From: Sediminibacterium sp.
GTDB lineage: Bacteria > Bacteroidota > Bacteroidia > Chitinophagales > Chitinophagaceae
Assembly: GCA_016786865.1 (NCBI GenBank)
Contig: JAEUVE010000019.1
Location: 124,001 to 188,000, forward strand
Direction of reading: 5' to 3'
Length of the DNA: 64,000 nucleotides
Below are positions 1 to 9,208 of the stretch, piece after piece (position 1 is the first letter of the stretch; every line of letters starts with the position of its first letter). The position numbers were made by a program, and so were the translations under genes. Under the pieces are notes generated by a model. It had not been told where the DNA came from. It saw only the letters and a list, made by a program, of their open reading frames with translations, and did not search any database.

Positions 1-243
1 GGGCTTAGCAGCGCTTTCATCAATCTTAGCCAGCACATCTCCGATATGCAGTGTATCTCCTTCCTTACCAACAGTGGTCAGGATACCGGCTTTTTCGGCA
101 TTCACTTCAAAAGTGGCTTTTTCGCTTTCCAGCTCGGCAATCACTTCGTCGCGTTCAACCCACTCGCCGTCTTTCTTAGTCCATTTCAACAGCGTTACTT
201 CGCTGATAGACTCTCCTACTGTTGGTACTTTTATCTCGATCAT
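1..243 (-). CDS. sucB: Dihydrolipoyllysine succinyltransferase, N-terminal part (E2 of 2-oxoglutarate dehydrogenase), runs off the window
   Basis: This is the E2 core enzyme that moves the succinyl group from E1 to CoA in the TCA cycle; only the first 81 codons lie in the window. The frame begins MIEIKVPTVGESISEV at an ATG at 243. It reads through a biotinyl/lipoyl domain in which ESEKATFEV carries the lysine expected to receive lipoate (usually D-K-A; here S-E-K-A). It follows sucA on the same strand after 23 bases, so the two are probably co-transcribed, as is usual for E1 and E2. The peripheral-subunit-binding and catalytic domains are outside the window. The lipoyl domain alone would also fit other E2 enzymes; the sucA neighbour decides the call. 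Confidence 0.9.
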   Translation of the reverse strand, partial: MIEIKVPTVGESISEVTLLKWTKKDGEWVERDEVIAELESEKATFEVNAEKAGILTTVGKEGDTLHIGDVLAKIDESAAKP

Positions 244-266
244 AATTTTTTATTTCCGGGTAAACA

Positions 267-3005
267 TTAAATCGTAAATGCGGTTTCAATAATTTCTGCC
301 TGTTCTTTTGCATGTATTTTAGCATAACCTGTAGCCGTTGCTGCGCTGGCATTTCTGCTGATGATGCCAAAGTTGATGCTCTTCAGGTTCATTTGCAGGA
401 AGCCTGCGGCACCCATGTTCATCGGTTCTTCCTGTACCCAGAACCAGGTAGCTTTGCTGTATTTTTTATGTAGGGCATCCAGTTGCTGGAATGGCAGTGG
501 ATAGATCTGTTCCAGGCGAATGATGGCAACATCTTTTCTGTTTTCCTTTGCCTGTTTATCTGCCAGTTCATAATACAGTTTACCGCTGCAGAACAGTACT
601 TTCTTTACATCGGATGGATTGGTTACAAATACATCGTCGATCACTTCTTTAAATCCGCCGGTAAGGAAATCGGCCACAGGACTGTAAGTACCCGGGTTTC
701 TCAGATTGGCCTTTGGTGAGAAGTTGATCAATGGCTTGCGGAAATGCCATGCAAGCTGTCTTCTGAACATATGGAAGAGGTTGGCCGCCGTAGTTACATT
801 GGTGATCACCATATTCAGTTCCGCGCACATTTGCAGGAAACGCTCCATTCTGGCACTGCTGTGCTCAGGGCCCTGTCCTTCATATCCATGTGGCAGCAAC
901 ATGATGAGTCCATTCTGTCTCTGCCATTTTTGTTCTCCGGCTGCAATAAACTGATCGATCATGGTTTGGGCGCCATTGCAGAAATCACCAAACTGTGCTT
1001 CCCACAAAACCAGGGCCTGCGGATTGGCCATGGCATACCCATATTCAAAGCCCAGTACTCCGTACTCGCTCAGGAGTGAATTATAAATCCTGAATTTTTC
1101 CTGTGATTCCTGGAAATGATTCAGGCGGTTGTATCCTTTATTGGTTACTTCATCGCGCAGAATCGCATGCCGGTGACTAAAGGTCCCGCGCTGTACATCC
1201 TGTCCGCTCATCCGAACAATATTTCCATTGATCAGCAGCGAGCCATAGGCCATCAGTTCTGCCGTAGCCCAGTCTACCTTTCCTTCTGTTTCGAGCAGTT
1301 TAATTTTATCCTGTAATAATTTTTCAATCTTTTTCAATGGCTTAAATCCTTCCGGCCATTTCATCAACCCGTTGAACAGCAGATGAAAAGTTGCTTCATC
1401 AATGGCTGTATCGGGTGAATGCTCAAAATCTGCAGCCGTCGCTTTTACCATGCTCTTCCATACCAGTTCGGGTGGCTGGTACTTATATGGCAGCGGGTTC
1501 TGCTTGATTTCATCCAAACGTTCCTGCAGATCGGCCCAGAACTTCCGTTCCATTTCTTTAGCAAGCTCCTGTGCTTCGGGTTTGCCGTTTTCCATCAGGT
1601 ATTTGGTATAGATTTCTCTTGGATTCTGGTGCTTGTCGATCAGCGCATACAACTGCGGCTGGGTATATTTGGGATCATCTCCTTCGTTGTGTCCGTGTTT
1701 GCGATAGCAAACCATGTCGATGAAAATATCACTATTGAATTCCTGACGGTAACGGGTGGCAATTTCTGCGCACTTCACCACGGCTTCTGCGTCGTCGCCA
1801 TTTACATGCAATACCGGCGCCTGAATCATGGCTGCTACAGAAGTTGAATACACCGCACTTCTCGCATCATCAAAATCGGTGGTAAATCCGATCTGGTTGT
1901 TGATCACGAAATGGATGGTTCCACCTGTGTAATAACCGCGAAGGTTAGACATCTGCAATACTTCATACACAATGCCCTGACCGGCTACCGAAGCGTCTCC
2001 GTGGATCAGGATCGGCAGGATCTTATCGAACTCACTGTGCTGCATTACGTCTGCCTTGGCTCTGGCAAAACCCAACACCACCGGATCTACCGCTTCCAGG
2101 TGCGATGGATTGGGCATCAGTTTCAGGTAAATGTCTTTGCCGGATTCGGTAAGCACTTCACTACCAAAACCCATATGGTATTTTACGTCGCCGCTGCCCA
2201 TGGTCTGGTCGATGGCCGCAGTTCCCTCAAACTCACTAAAAATCTGCTCATAGGTTTTACCCATAATATTGGCCAGCACATTCAAACGTCCTCTGTGCGC
2301 CATACCAATCACCACTTCTTCCACTCCATTGTCGCCAGCCACATTAATCATGGCATCAAGTGCTGCAATGGTGGTTTCGCCTCCTTCCAGGGAAAACCGC
2401 TTCTGGCCCACATATTTGGTGTGCAGGAATTTTTCGAAAATTACCCCCTGGTTCAGTTTCTCCAGTATCCTTCTTCTTTTTTCAATGGACAACTGCGAGG
2501 AAAAGTTCTGTTCCATTTCGCGGGTGAGCCAGTCTATTTTTTTCTGGTCTCCGATGTATTTGAACTCAACACCTACATTTTTGGCATAGGCATTTTGCAG
2601 ATGGGTCAGGATATGCTGCAAAGTGGTAGCACCCAATCCTACCAGGTTTCCTGCCTGGAAAACCGTATTCAGGTCGGCATCCGACAGGCCAAAAAAGGCC
2701 AGATCGAGGTTGGCTCCCCGGTCTTTTCTGCTCCGGATGGGGTTGGTGGTGGCAATCAGGTGGGCCTTATTCCTGTATCCCAGGATGAGGCGGTACACTT
2801 TGATTTCGTTCATCCAGTCGATTCCGCTGGCGGAAACCGGCGCTGCTCCGGTACTTCCGGCAGCATGGTTGGATACTGCAAAGTCGAATCCCTCAAAAAA
2901 CTTCTTTAAATCGGGGTCTACACTGTCGGGATTCTTTAAAAAATCCTGGTAAAGGGATTCAATAAATGCCGGATGAGAATTGGTGATATATGAAAAATCC
3001 TTCAT
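267..3005 (-). CDS. sucA: 2-oxoglutarate dehydrogenase E1 component
   Basis: This thiamine-diphosphate enzyme decarboxylates 2-oxoglutarate and passes the succinyl group to lipoyl-E2. The 912-residue length is normal for the family. Visible motifs are GMAHRGRLNVL (about 234-244), IHGDASVAGQG (about 334-344), the ThDP/Mg segment NGDDAEAVV (402-410) and YRKHGHNEGDDP (about 434-445). The N-terminus (SYITNSHPAFIESLY) is the short segment that docks E1 to E2, which supports the ATG at 3005. sucB follows 23 bases downstream. The 215 bases between this start and rpsT hold both promoters; I see no clear operator for sucA there. Confidence 0.97.
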   Translation of the reverse strand: MKDFSYITNSHPAFIESLYQDFLKNPDSVDPDLKKFFEGFDFAVSNHAAGSTGAAPVSASGIDWMNEIKVYRLILGYRNKAHLIATTNPIRSRKDRGANLDLAFFGLSDADLNTVFQAGNLVGLGATTLQHILTHLQNAYAKNVGVEFKYIGDQKKIDWLTREMEQNFSSQLSIEKRRRILEKLNQGVIFEKFLHTKYVGQKRFSLEGGETTIAALDAMINVAGDNGVEEVVIGMAHRGRLNVLANIMGKTYEQIFSEFEGTAAIDQTMGSGDVKYHMGFGSEVLTESGKDIYLKLMPNPSHLEAVDPVVLGFARAKADVMQHSEFDKILPILIHGDASVAGQGIVYEVLQMSNLRGYYTGGTIHFVINNQIGFTTDFDDARSAVYSTSVAAMIQAPVLHVNGDDAEAVVKCAEIATRYRQEFNSDIFIDMVCYRKHGHNEGDDPKYTQPQLYALIDKHQNPREIYTKYLMENGKPEAQELAKEMERKFWADLQERLDEIKQNPLPYKYQPPELVWKSMVKATAADFEHSPDTAIDEATFHLLFNGLMKWPEGFKPLKKIEKLLQDKIKLLETEGKVDWATAELMAYGSLLINGNIVRMSGQDVQRGTFSHRHAILRDEVTNKGYNRLNHFQESQEKFRIYNSLLSEYGVLGFEYGYAMANPQALVLWEAQFGDFCNGAQTMIDQFIAAGEQKWQRQNGLIMLLPHGYEGQGPEHSSARMERFLQMCAELNMVITNVTTAANLFHMFRRQLAWHFRKPLINFSPKANLRNPGTYSPVADFLTGGFKEVIDDVFVTNPSDVKKVLFCSGKLYYELADKQAKENRKDVAIIRLEQIYPLPFQQLDALHKKYSKATWFWVQEEPMNMGAAGFLQMNLKSINFGIISRNASAATATGYAKIHAKEQAEIIETAFTI

Positions 3006-3191
3006 TGGTCTCTTTTAATGGAACTTAGTATCTAAAATGGAGGGCAAATATCGTTGTTTGAACGCAGAAACCACAGTAAAAGATTGTCAAAAAGCGGTAA
3101 ATTTGTAACAATACATTCCTGCTCCCGACCCTGAAAAACAGCTTTTTTTGTTTTTTTTCAGATTTAATTTCCAAGTTTGCGCTCCAGTCCT

Positions 3192-3199
3192 TACCTTTG
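3192..3199 (+). promoter_or_regulatory. Bacteroidota-type -7 box (TAnnTTTG) for rpsT
   Basis: TACCTTTG matches the -7 consensus TAnnTTTG used by the primary sigma factor of Bacteroidota. It lies 21 bases before the rpsT ATG. A TTTG at 3176-3179 is closer than the usual -33 spacing, so the upstream element is uncertain. Confidence 0.5.
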
Positions 3200-3220
3200 C
3201 CGTCCTGAAAAAATTAGAAA

Positions 3221-3475
3221 ATGGCAAATCATTCAGCTACAAAGAAAGACGTAAGACAAGCCTCTAAGCGCCGCGATAGAAACCGTTACTATGGTAAAAC
3301 CACCCGTAATGCCATCCGTGACCTGAAATCCAGCACAGATCAAAAAGCGTATACAGAGCAATTACCAGACGTTGTTTCTATGATCGATAAGTTGGCTAAG
3401 CGTGGAATCATCCACAAAAACAAAGCTGCCAACCTGAAGAGCAAGTTAGCAAAGAAGACTGTAGCAGTAGCTTAA
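3221..3475 (+). CDS. rpsT: 30S ribosomal protein bS20
   Basis: This small basic protein binds 16S rRNA early in 30S assembly. Its 84 residues and the N-terminal pattern [13 protein letters not shown] followed by [15 protein letters not shown] are typical of bS20. The C-terminal half ([21 protein letters not shown]) is the conserved helix that contacts rRNA. The gene is monocistronic: it has its own -7 box just upstream and a strong terminator 25 bases after the stop. The next gene is convergent. Confidence 0.96.
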   Translation: MANHSATKKDVRQASKRRDRNRYYGKTTRNAIRDLKSSTDQKAYTEQLPDVVSMIDKLAKRGIIHKNKAANLKSKLAKKTVAVA

Positions 3476-3500
3476 TCAGCTGTTATACCTCAACATATTC

Positions 3501-3528
3501 AAGCCGGTAATTTTTACCGGCTTTTTTT
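3501..3528 (+). terminator. Rho-independent terminator of rpsT
   Basis: A perfect 10-base-pair stem (AAGCCGGTAA with TTACCGGCTT, loop TTT) is followed by a T-run. It sits between rpsT and the convergent histidine kinase gene. Confidence 0.85.
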
Positions 3529-3549
3529 ATTGCCCCTGGTAATGCCCTT

Positions 3550-4923
3550 TTATGATTCCTGAAAGTTCCGGAGGATAATACTGAACACATTCCGGTCCTC
3601 ACCCACCGGCCGGTAAGACACCCTGCCCTTGTGCAGGGAAACGATCCGGTCTACAATGGAAAGCCCAAGTCCAAAACCCTTCTTGTTGGCTGCATTTTCG
3701 CCCCGGAAGAAAGGAATCATGATTTTCTCCAACTCCGACGGTGTTAACTGCGGCCCCCTGTTTTCGATACTGATTTCCACTTCATGGACCCGGGTAATCA
3801 GGAGCATATTCACCTGCTGATCTACCGAGTATTTAAATGCATTCTTGATCAGGTTCATCAGCGCAGAGCGAAGCAGGGTGTCATTGCCCCTTACCGTAAG
3901 CGATGCGTCGCTGGCGGGAGGTTGTTCAAATGCAAAGCTGATGCGGATTCCGGGGTACATCCGCTTAGACATGGCGATGGTTTCGTACAACAGTTCATCG
4001 ATGCGGATCTGCGGCCAGTCTGCCATGTATTCCAGAGACTCATATTGTGAAATGGCCAGCAGGGAATTGGTTAGCTGCACCATGTGCTGTTGTTCCTCCT
4101 TAAGCGATTCCAGAATGAGTTTGTATTCTTCTTCGGTACAGCTTCTGTTCAATGCGGCTTCTGTTTGTGAAAGCATCACCGACAATGGGGTGCGCAATTC
4201 GTGAGACGCGTGCTGTACAAAACTTTTTTGTGATTCAAAGGCTTTTCGCAGACGTTCCAGCATGGCATTGAAGTTCCTCGCGATGGCGTTGATTTCGTCG
4301 TTGGCCGGCTTAACTTCGATTCGGTCGGAAAGGTTTTGTTCGTTGGTCCGCTGCATCTGCAAACTCAGGCGGAGAATGGGTTTGATGGCCTGCTGCACAA
4401 AGAGAAACGACATCACTGCCGTTAACAGGAGTCCGCCAAAGAAAACAACCAATAGGATAAGTTGCAAGGTCCGCTGTTTACCCAGACCGCTCCGGTCATA
4501 GCCGGAAGCATGCACGAACAGCTTGGTATCGGGCTTGTAAAGAATTACATGCTGTACCTGCTGATCGTCGGTAAATTCATACTCATTTTTCTTAAGGATC
4601 TGTTCCCTCGGAATTTCCACATTGTTCTGTGCAGTATCGGGCATTTTAAACAGGGTATTGCCCAATGAATCCTCGATAAACAATTCCTCGTTGTAGAGGG
4701 CCTTGTCGTGTACATCTTTAACCAGATCAACGGTCACTTCCCGGTCGGGTTTTCTGATTTCATTGAAAATCCGGTGTACTTCATTGGCCTCAAAATTCAC
4801 CCTGTTGTAATAATCTTCTGAACGGTAACTCGAATACAATAAGTAAATGGCCGTAGCAGAAGTCAGCAGAATGATGGCAACAAAGGAAGTAAAAAGCAGT
4901 GCGAACCGGAGTTTGATATTCAT
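3550..4923 (-). CDS. Sensor histidine kinase
   Basis: This is a membrane-bound sensor kinase of 457 residues. It has two membrane segments (about 7-29 and 153-176) that frame a roughly 120-residue periplasmic sensor. A HAMP linker follows (about 177-230), then a HisKA domain with the phospho-acceptor H241 in HELRTP, and an HATPase domain with N-box NLIKNAFKYS and G-box GFGLGLSIV. It starts 5 bases after the response regulator stop and is the third gene of an operon with the regulator and a GIN-domain lipoprotein. The signal sensed is unknown. The family resembles CusS/ArlS-type kinases, but no ligand can be assigned. Confidence 0.93.
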   Translation of the reverse strand: MNIKLRFALLFTSFVAIILLTSATAIYLLYSSYRSEDYYNRVNFEANEVHRIFNEIRKPDREVTVDLVKDVHDKALYNEELFIEDSLGNTLFKMPDTAQNNVEIPREQILKKNEYEFTDDQQVQHVILYKPDTKLFVHASGYDRSGLGKQRTLQLILLVVFFGGLLLTAVMSFLFVQQAIKPILRLSLQMQRTNEQNLSDRIEVKPANDEINAIARNFNAMLERLRKAFESQKSFVQHASHELRTPLSVMLSQTEAALNRSCTEEEYKLILESLKEEQQHMVQLTNSLLAISQYESLEYMADWPQIRIDELLYETIAMSKRMYPGIRISFAFEQPPASDASLTVRGNDTLLRSALMNLIKNAFKYSVDQQVNMLLITRVHEVEISIENRGPQLTPSELEKIMIPFFRGENAANKKGFGLGLSIVDRIVSLHKGRVSYRPVGEDRNVFSIILRNFQES

Positions 4924-4928
4924 ACCTG

Positions 4929-5609
4929 CTATTTAATATAGTACCCGAATCCCGGCTTGGTATAGATCAGTTTCCGTTCGTAAGGCTTATCGATCTTATT
5001 GCGCAGAAAACTGATGTACACTTCAATGGTATTGGTTCCGGTATCAAAGCTCAGGTCCCATACTTTTTCCAGTATCTCCTGCTTAGAAATCACCCGCTCC
5101 TTGTTCCTGGCCAGCAGCACCAGCAGCGTGAATTCCTTTGCAGTCAGGTTGATGATATTACCTCCCCTTTCCACAGACTTGTTCCTAAAATCGATCACGA
5201 GGTCTTCCACTACAATCCGGTCTGCTTCGTCCATCGGCTCAGATCGCTTCAGCAACGCTTTTACGCGCACGAAGAGTTCATCAAAATGAAAAGGCTTCAC
5301 GAGGTAATCATCTGCCCCGATATTGAAGGCTTCAATTTTATCCTGAATCTCGCCCACCGCAGTGAGCATGATGATGGGCACTTTTTTATTCACTTCACGG
5401 AACTCTTTGCAAAGTACCAGGCCGCTTTTGGCAGGGATATTGATATCCAGAATCACCAAAGCATATTCGGCTTGTGCAAAAAGCCTGGAGGCTTCATTTC
5501 CGTCAGAAGCAATATCGATCCGGTAACCGGCACGGGACAATTCATCTTTAATGATCTGAGCCAGTTTAACCTCATCCTCCACCAACAGTATCCTGTATTT
5601 TTTTTCCAT
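4929..5609 (-). CDS. OmpR/PhoB-type response regulator
   Basis: A 226-residue DNA-binding regulator, partner of the adjacent kinase. The receiver domain contains the acidic pair E-D (about 11-12), phospho-acceptor D55 in VILDINIPAKSG, and the switch lysine in VKPF. The C-terminal winged helix (about 130-226) has the usual EFTLLVLLARN and RNKID segments. I chose the ATG at 5609; a TTG four codons upstream is also in frame but less likely. It lies 17 bases after the GIN lipoprotein gene and 5 bases before the kinase. Confidence 0.93.
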   Translation of the reverse strand: MEKKYRILLVEDEVKLAQIIKDELSRAGYRIDIASDGNEASRLFAQAEYALVILDINIPAKSGLVLCKEFREVNKKVPIIMLTAVGEIQDKIEAFNIGADDYLVKPFHFDELFVRVKALLKRSEPMDEADRIVVEDLVIDFRNKSVERGGNIINLTAKEFTLLVLLARNKERVISKQEILEKVWDLSFDTGTNTIEVYISFLRNKIDKPYERKLIYTKPGFGYYIK

Positions 5610-5626
5610 CTTGCTGTACAACTAAT

Positions 5627-6343
5627 TTATTCCATTTTTTTGATGGAGCCTACACCTGCAATTTTTTGTTTAACAGTTGCAGCACCTTTATAATATACTG
5701 TACCGCTCCCTGCAACGTTTACGTCGAGAGATACATCGGCAAATACTTTTACGGTTCCGATACCCGCCACTTTTACTTTCGCATTCTCCGATTTCAGGTT
5801 CAGCGCATCGCAATCGCCCGAACCGGCAATTTCATAACGGGCATTCCGGGTTTCACCTGCCAGCGTGAGCGACCCCACCCCGGCTATATCCACATCCACT
5901 TCCGGCGCATTCACTTCAAAATTCATATCTCCGCTTCCGGCAATATCAATAGAAAGTTTCTCGCTTCCGGTGAACTTGCCCTTTCCAGTTACAGAACCCG
6001 CTCCGGCCAGCTTAATACCAGACAGGCGTGGCGTGGTTATGTATACTTTAATAGGATGATCACTTTTCAGGTTATAATTGTTCTTTTCTTTCAGCACCAG
6101 TTGATCCGGCCCCTCACTTAAAATAATATAATCCATCAGATTTTCATCCGCTTCAATGGTGATTTTGGTTTCATTACCCTGTGTAATGAACACATCGTAG
6201 CTGCCGGCCAGCTTGATGTTTTCTGCCCTGCTTACCTTTCTGCTCTCGGTAATGATATTACCGTTTCCCTCAATGGTTTTATGCCTCCATTTACAGGAAA
6301 CCAGTACCAGGGGAAATATGAGGAGCAGAAAAAGCTGTTTCAT
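5627..6343 (-). CDS. GIN-domain (DUF2807) lipoprotein
   Basis: An exported lipoprotein of 238 residues: MKQLFLLLIFPLVLVSC is a signal peptide ending in a lipobox cysteine (residue 17). The rest is a putative auto-transporter adhesin 'head GIN' domain, predicted to form a right-handed beta-helix. It carries a ladder of short A-G motifs about every 15-25 residues: AGAGS, AGSGD, AGVGS, AGSGD, AGIGT, AGSGT, AGVGS. Its function is not known. It is the first gene of an operon with a response regulator and kinase, so it may be an envelope component linked to that signalling pair. The ATG at 6343 is chosen because it begins the signal peptide. Confidence 0.88.
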   Translation of the reverse strand: MKQLFLLLIFPLVLVSCKWRHKTIEGNGNIITESRKVSRAENIKLAGSYDVFITQGNETKITIEADENLMDYIILSEGPDQLVLKEKNNYNLKSDHPIKVYITTPRLSGIKLAGAGSVTGKGKFTGSEKLSIDIAGSGDMNFEVNAPEVDVDIAGVGSLTLAGETRNARYEIAGSGDCDALNLKSENAKVKVAGIGTVKVFADVSLDVNVAGSGTVYYKGAATVKQKIAGVGSIKKME

Positions 6344-6437
6344 TTTGTTTGATTTATAGCTGTAATATAACAAAATATCCAAACACAGAACCGCTCCGGG
6401 GTTTCGGCACTGCCAAAATTGATTTAACTTCGCCCCC

Positions 6438-7973
6438 ATGACAGAGAAAATATTGATCCTCGATTTCGGTAGTCAATTCACACAGTTGATCGCAAGAGCA
6501 GTACGTGAAGCGAATATATATTGTGAAATTATCCCCTTTCACAAAAAATTTGAAATAGACCCCACACTGAAGGGCATCATCCTGAGTGGTTCTCCCTTTA
6601 GTGTGAACGAGGAAAAAGCGCCAATGGTAGATGTACAGGGCTTTGTAAAGCAACTGCCTGTACTGGGCATTTGTTACGGCGCCCAGATGACGGCGAAAGC
6701 TTTTGGCGGACGGGTAGACAAATCCAATACCCGGGAATACGGCCGGGCAACCATGGAAATCACCCAACCCGACCGGATTTTCAACAATGTTTCTCCCAAA
6801 TCGCAGGTGTGGATGAGCCACAGTGATTCCATCAAAGAATTGCCCGAGGTATTTTCCGTACTGGCGGTTACCGAAACCAACCCGATTGCGGCATTCAAGA
6901 AAGATACCACCGATACCCATCCCCTCTACTGTTTTCAGTTCCATCCGGAAGTATACCATTCCACAGAGGGCAAACAACTGATTCGAAACTTTCTGGTAGA
7001 TATCTGCGGATGTTCCCAGAACTGGACCCCCAATTCCTTTGTAGACGAAACCGTAGCCCGCCTGAAAGCCGAGATCGGCGACAAACAGGTGATCATGGCA
7101 CTGAGCGGAGGAGTAGACAGCACGGTTGCAGCCACTTTAATTTCCCGCGCCATCGGAAATCGCTTACATGGCATATTTGTTGATAATGGAGTATTAAGGA
7201 AGGATGAATTCCAGCAGGTGCTGGATACCTATAAAACCATTGGTTTAAATGTGAAAGGCGTGGATGCCAAACAACTGTTCTATGATGCACTCAAAGGACA
7301 GGTTGATCCGGAAGCCAAACGCAAAGCCATTGGAAAGCTGTTCATAGACGTATTTCAGGATGAAGCCCAACAGCTGGAAAATATTTCTTTCCTGGGACAG
7401 GGCACCATTTATCCGGATGTGATTGAAAGTGTAAGCGTACACGGTCCTTCACAAACCATTAAATCGCACCACAACGTAGGTGGATTGCCCGACACCATGC
7501 ACCTTTCGCTGGTAGAGCCTTTGCGCTACCTGTTCAAGGATGAGGTAAGAAAAGTAGGGCTGGCCCTGGGCATTCCTGCCGACATGATCAACAGGCATCC
7601 GTTCCCCGGACCGGGATTGGCCATCCGTATATTGGGCGAAGTGAACGCAGAACGGGTAGACCTGCTGCAACGCGCAGACGCCATCTTTATCAATGGCCTC
7701 AAAGCAGCCGGACTTTATACCAAGGTATGGCAGGCCGGAACCATTCTCCTCCCGGTAAAAAGTGTTGGCGTAATGGGCGATGAAAGAACCTATGAATTTA
7801 CGGTAGCACTGAGGGCCGTAACTTCTGTGGATGGAATGACTGCAGACTGGGCACATTTACCATATGAGTTCCTGGCAGATATTTCCAATGAAATCATTAA
7901 TAATGTAAGAGGAATTAACAGGGTTGTGTATGATATCAGCAGTAAACCGCCCGCTACCATTGAGTGGGAATAA
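6438..7973 (+). CDS. guaA: GMP synthase (glutamine-hydrolysing)
   Basis: Converts XMP to GMP using glutamine and ATP. The 511-residue protein has an N-terminal class I glutamine amidotransferase with nucleophile C79 in GICYGAQ and its histidine in FQFHPEV. The ATP-pyrophosphatase domain follows with P-loop-like [14 protein letters not shown], then the dimerisation domain ending in the conserved PPATIEWE. The start at 6438 gives the normal N-terminus (ILILDFGSQ). A PBP-type gene begins 10 bases after the stop on the same strand. Confidence 0.97.
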   Translation: MTEKILILDFGSQFTQLIARAVREANIYCEIIPFHKKFEIDPTLKGIILSGSPFSVNEEKAPMVDVQGFVKQLPVLGICYGAQMTAKAFGGRVDKSNTREYGRATMEITQPDRIFNNVSPKSQVWMSHSDSIKELPEVFSVLAVTETNPIAAFKKDTTDTHPLYCFQFHPEVYHSTEGKQLIRNFLVDICGCSQNWTPNSFVDETVARLKAEIGDKQVIMALSGGVDSTVAATLISRAIGNRLHGIFVDNGVLRKDEFQQVLDTYKTIGLNVKGVDAKQLFYDALKGQVDPEAKRKAIGKLFIDVFQDEAQQLENISFLGQGTIYPDVIESVSVHGPSQTIKSHHNVGGLPDTMHLSLVEPLRYLFKDEVRKVGLALGIPADMINRHPFPGPGLAIRILGEVNAERVDLLQRADAIFINGLKAAGLYTKVWQAGTILLPVKSVGVMGDERTYEFTVALRAVTSVDGMTADWAHLPYEFLADISNEIINNVRGINRVVYDISSKPPATIEWE

Positions 7974-7983
7974 AATCAACCGA

Positions 7984-9147
7984 ATGAGCCATTTTAAAAA
8001 TTTCTGTACCACCGCGATTGCCTTGTTGTTGTTTGTGGCAGGTATGGCTCAGACCGGCACCCCGCTGAAAGTAGCTGTTTTTGCACCGGTATACCTCGAT
8101 TCTGCCTTCGACGCACAGGAATACAAGCACGGCAACAACGCACTTCCGCGCATCATTCTTCCGGGACTGGAGTTCTACAACGGCATCATGCTGGCAGTGG
8201 ATTCTCTGAATGCGGAACGCCAGAACCTGGAAGTGTATTTCTATGATACCAAGAGTATTCAGGAGCCGCTGGAGAAAGTGCTGAAGAACGAATTGATGAA
8301 ACAGGTTTCCCTGATCATTGCCTCCTTCAATAACAGGGCAGAAATTAAACCCCTGGCCAGTTTTGCACAGCAGCAACGGATTCCGCTGATTTCCATGACC
8401 TATCCCAACGACGGCGGGCTAACCGCCAATCCGTATTTTGCGTTAGTTAACCCAACGCTTGGCACACATATTGAAGCCCTGTATAAATTCATGCACAAAA
8501 CCTATCCAACAGAAACCATCACCCTTTTCAAAAGAAAAGGCGGTGCAGAGGATATGATTGCAGGGATGCTTGCAGATATGAACAAGAAAACACCCGGCCT
8601 GCCACTGAAAATTAAATCGGTGGAACTGACGGATAGTTTCTCCACCGATCAGGTGCTGTTGCAACTGGACAGTACCAGACAGAACATTGTTTTCTGCAGC
8701 AGCCTCAATGAAAATTTTGGCACCAATCTGGTGAAAGCCATTGCCAGTTCCAAAAGCTATAAGACAATAACCATTGGCATGCCTACCTGGGATGCCATCC
8801 GCGATTTAGGCAAGGATGCCGAAATCATTTATACAACCCCCTACAATTATAGCAGAACCGATAAACTGGGACAGTACATCAATACCACTTACCGAAGTAA
8901 ATATATCGGAAGGCCCAGCGACATGGTGTACAAGGGATTTGAAGCCTTGTATCATTTTGGACGACTCCTGATCAAACACCAGAACAATCTGATCGATCGG
9001 CTTTCGGACCAGGACTTTAAATTGTTTAACGAGTACGACTTTCAGCCGGTGAAGCTTCGAAAAGACAGTTTTGTGGCCGATTACCTCGAGAACAAAAAAG
9101 TTTATTTTGTCCGCAAACTGGATGGGCAGATCAAGTCTGTTCAATAA
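7984..9147 (+). CDS. Exported type 1 periplasmic-binding-fold protein (LivK-like), no transporter nearby
   Basis: A 387-residue protein with a signal peptide (MSHFKNFCTTAIALLLFVAG, cleaved near AQT). It is followed by a type 1 periplasmic-binding-protein fold like the receptors of branched-chain amino acid ABC transporters: LKVAVFAPVYLDSAF opens the first lobe and VSLIIASFNNRAEIKPLA a later strand. No permease or ATPase gene lies beside it, so a transport role is not supported. In this phylum such proteins often occur alone or fused to LysM, suggesting an envelope role. It starts 10 bases after guaA and may share its transcript. Confidence 0.75.
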   Translation: MSHFKNFCTTAIALLLFVAGMAQTGTPLKVAVFAPVYLDSAFDAQEYKHGNNALPRIILPGLEFYNGIMLAVDSLNAERQNLEVYFYDTKSIQEPLEKVLKNELMKQVSLIIASFNNRAEIKPLASFAQQQRIPLISMTYPNDGGLTANPYFALVNPTLGTHIEALYKFMHKTYPTETITLFKRKGGAEDMIAGMLADMNKKTPGLPLKIKSVELTDSFSTDQVLLQLDSTRQNIVFCSSLNENFGTNLVKAIASSKSYKTITIGMPTWDAIRDLGKDAEIIYTTPYNYSRTDKLGQYINTTYRSKYIGRPSDMVYKGFEALYHFGRLLIKHQNNLIDRLSDQDFKLFNEYDFQPVKLRKDSFVADYLENKKVYFVRKLDGQIKSVQ

Positions 9148-9208
9148 ATCCGCCTAACTTTCCTTCAAATTCTTACAACTGAAAAACCGTACCAAAGGAT
9201 ATCAGCTG

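Noticed and set aside
1911..2909. A 332-codon open frame on the plus strand, antisense to sucA
   Set aside because: It lies fully inside sucA, whose protein is conserved end to end. The antisense product is a Cys/His/Phe-rich, low-quality sequence with no motif; it is a codon-usage shadow.
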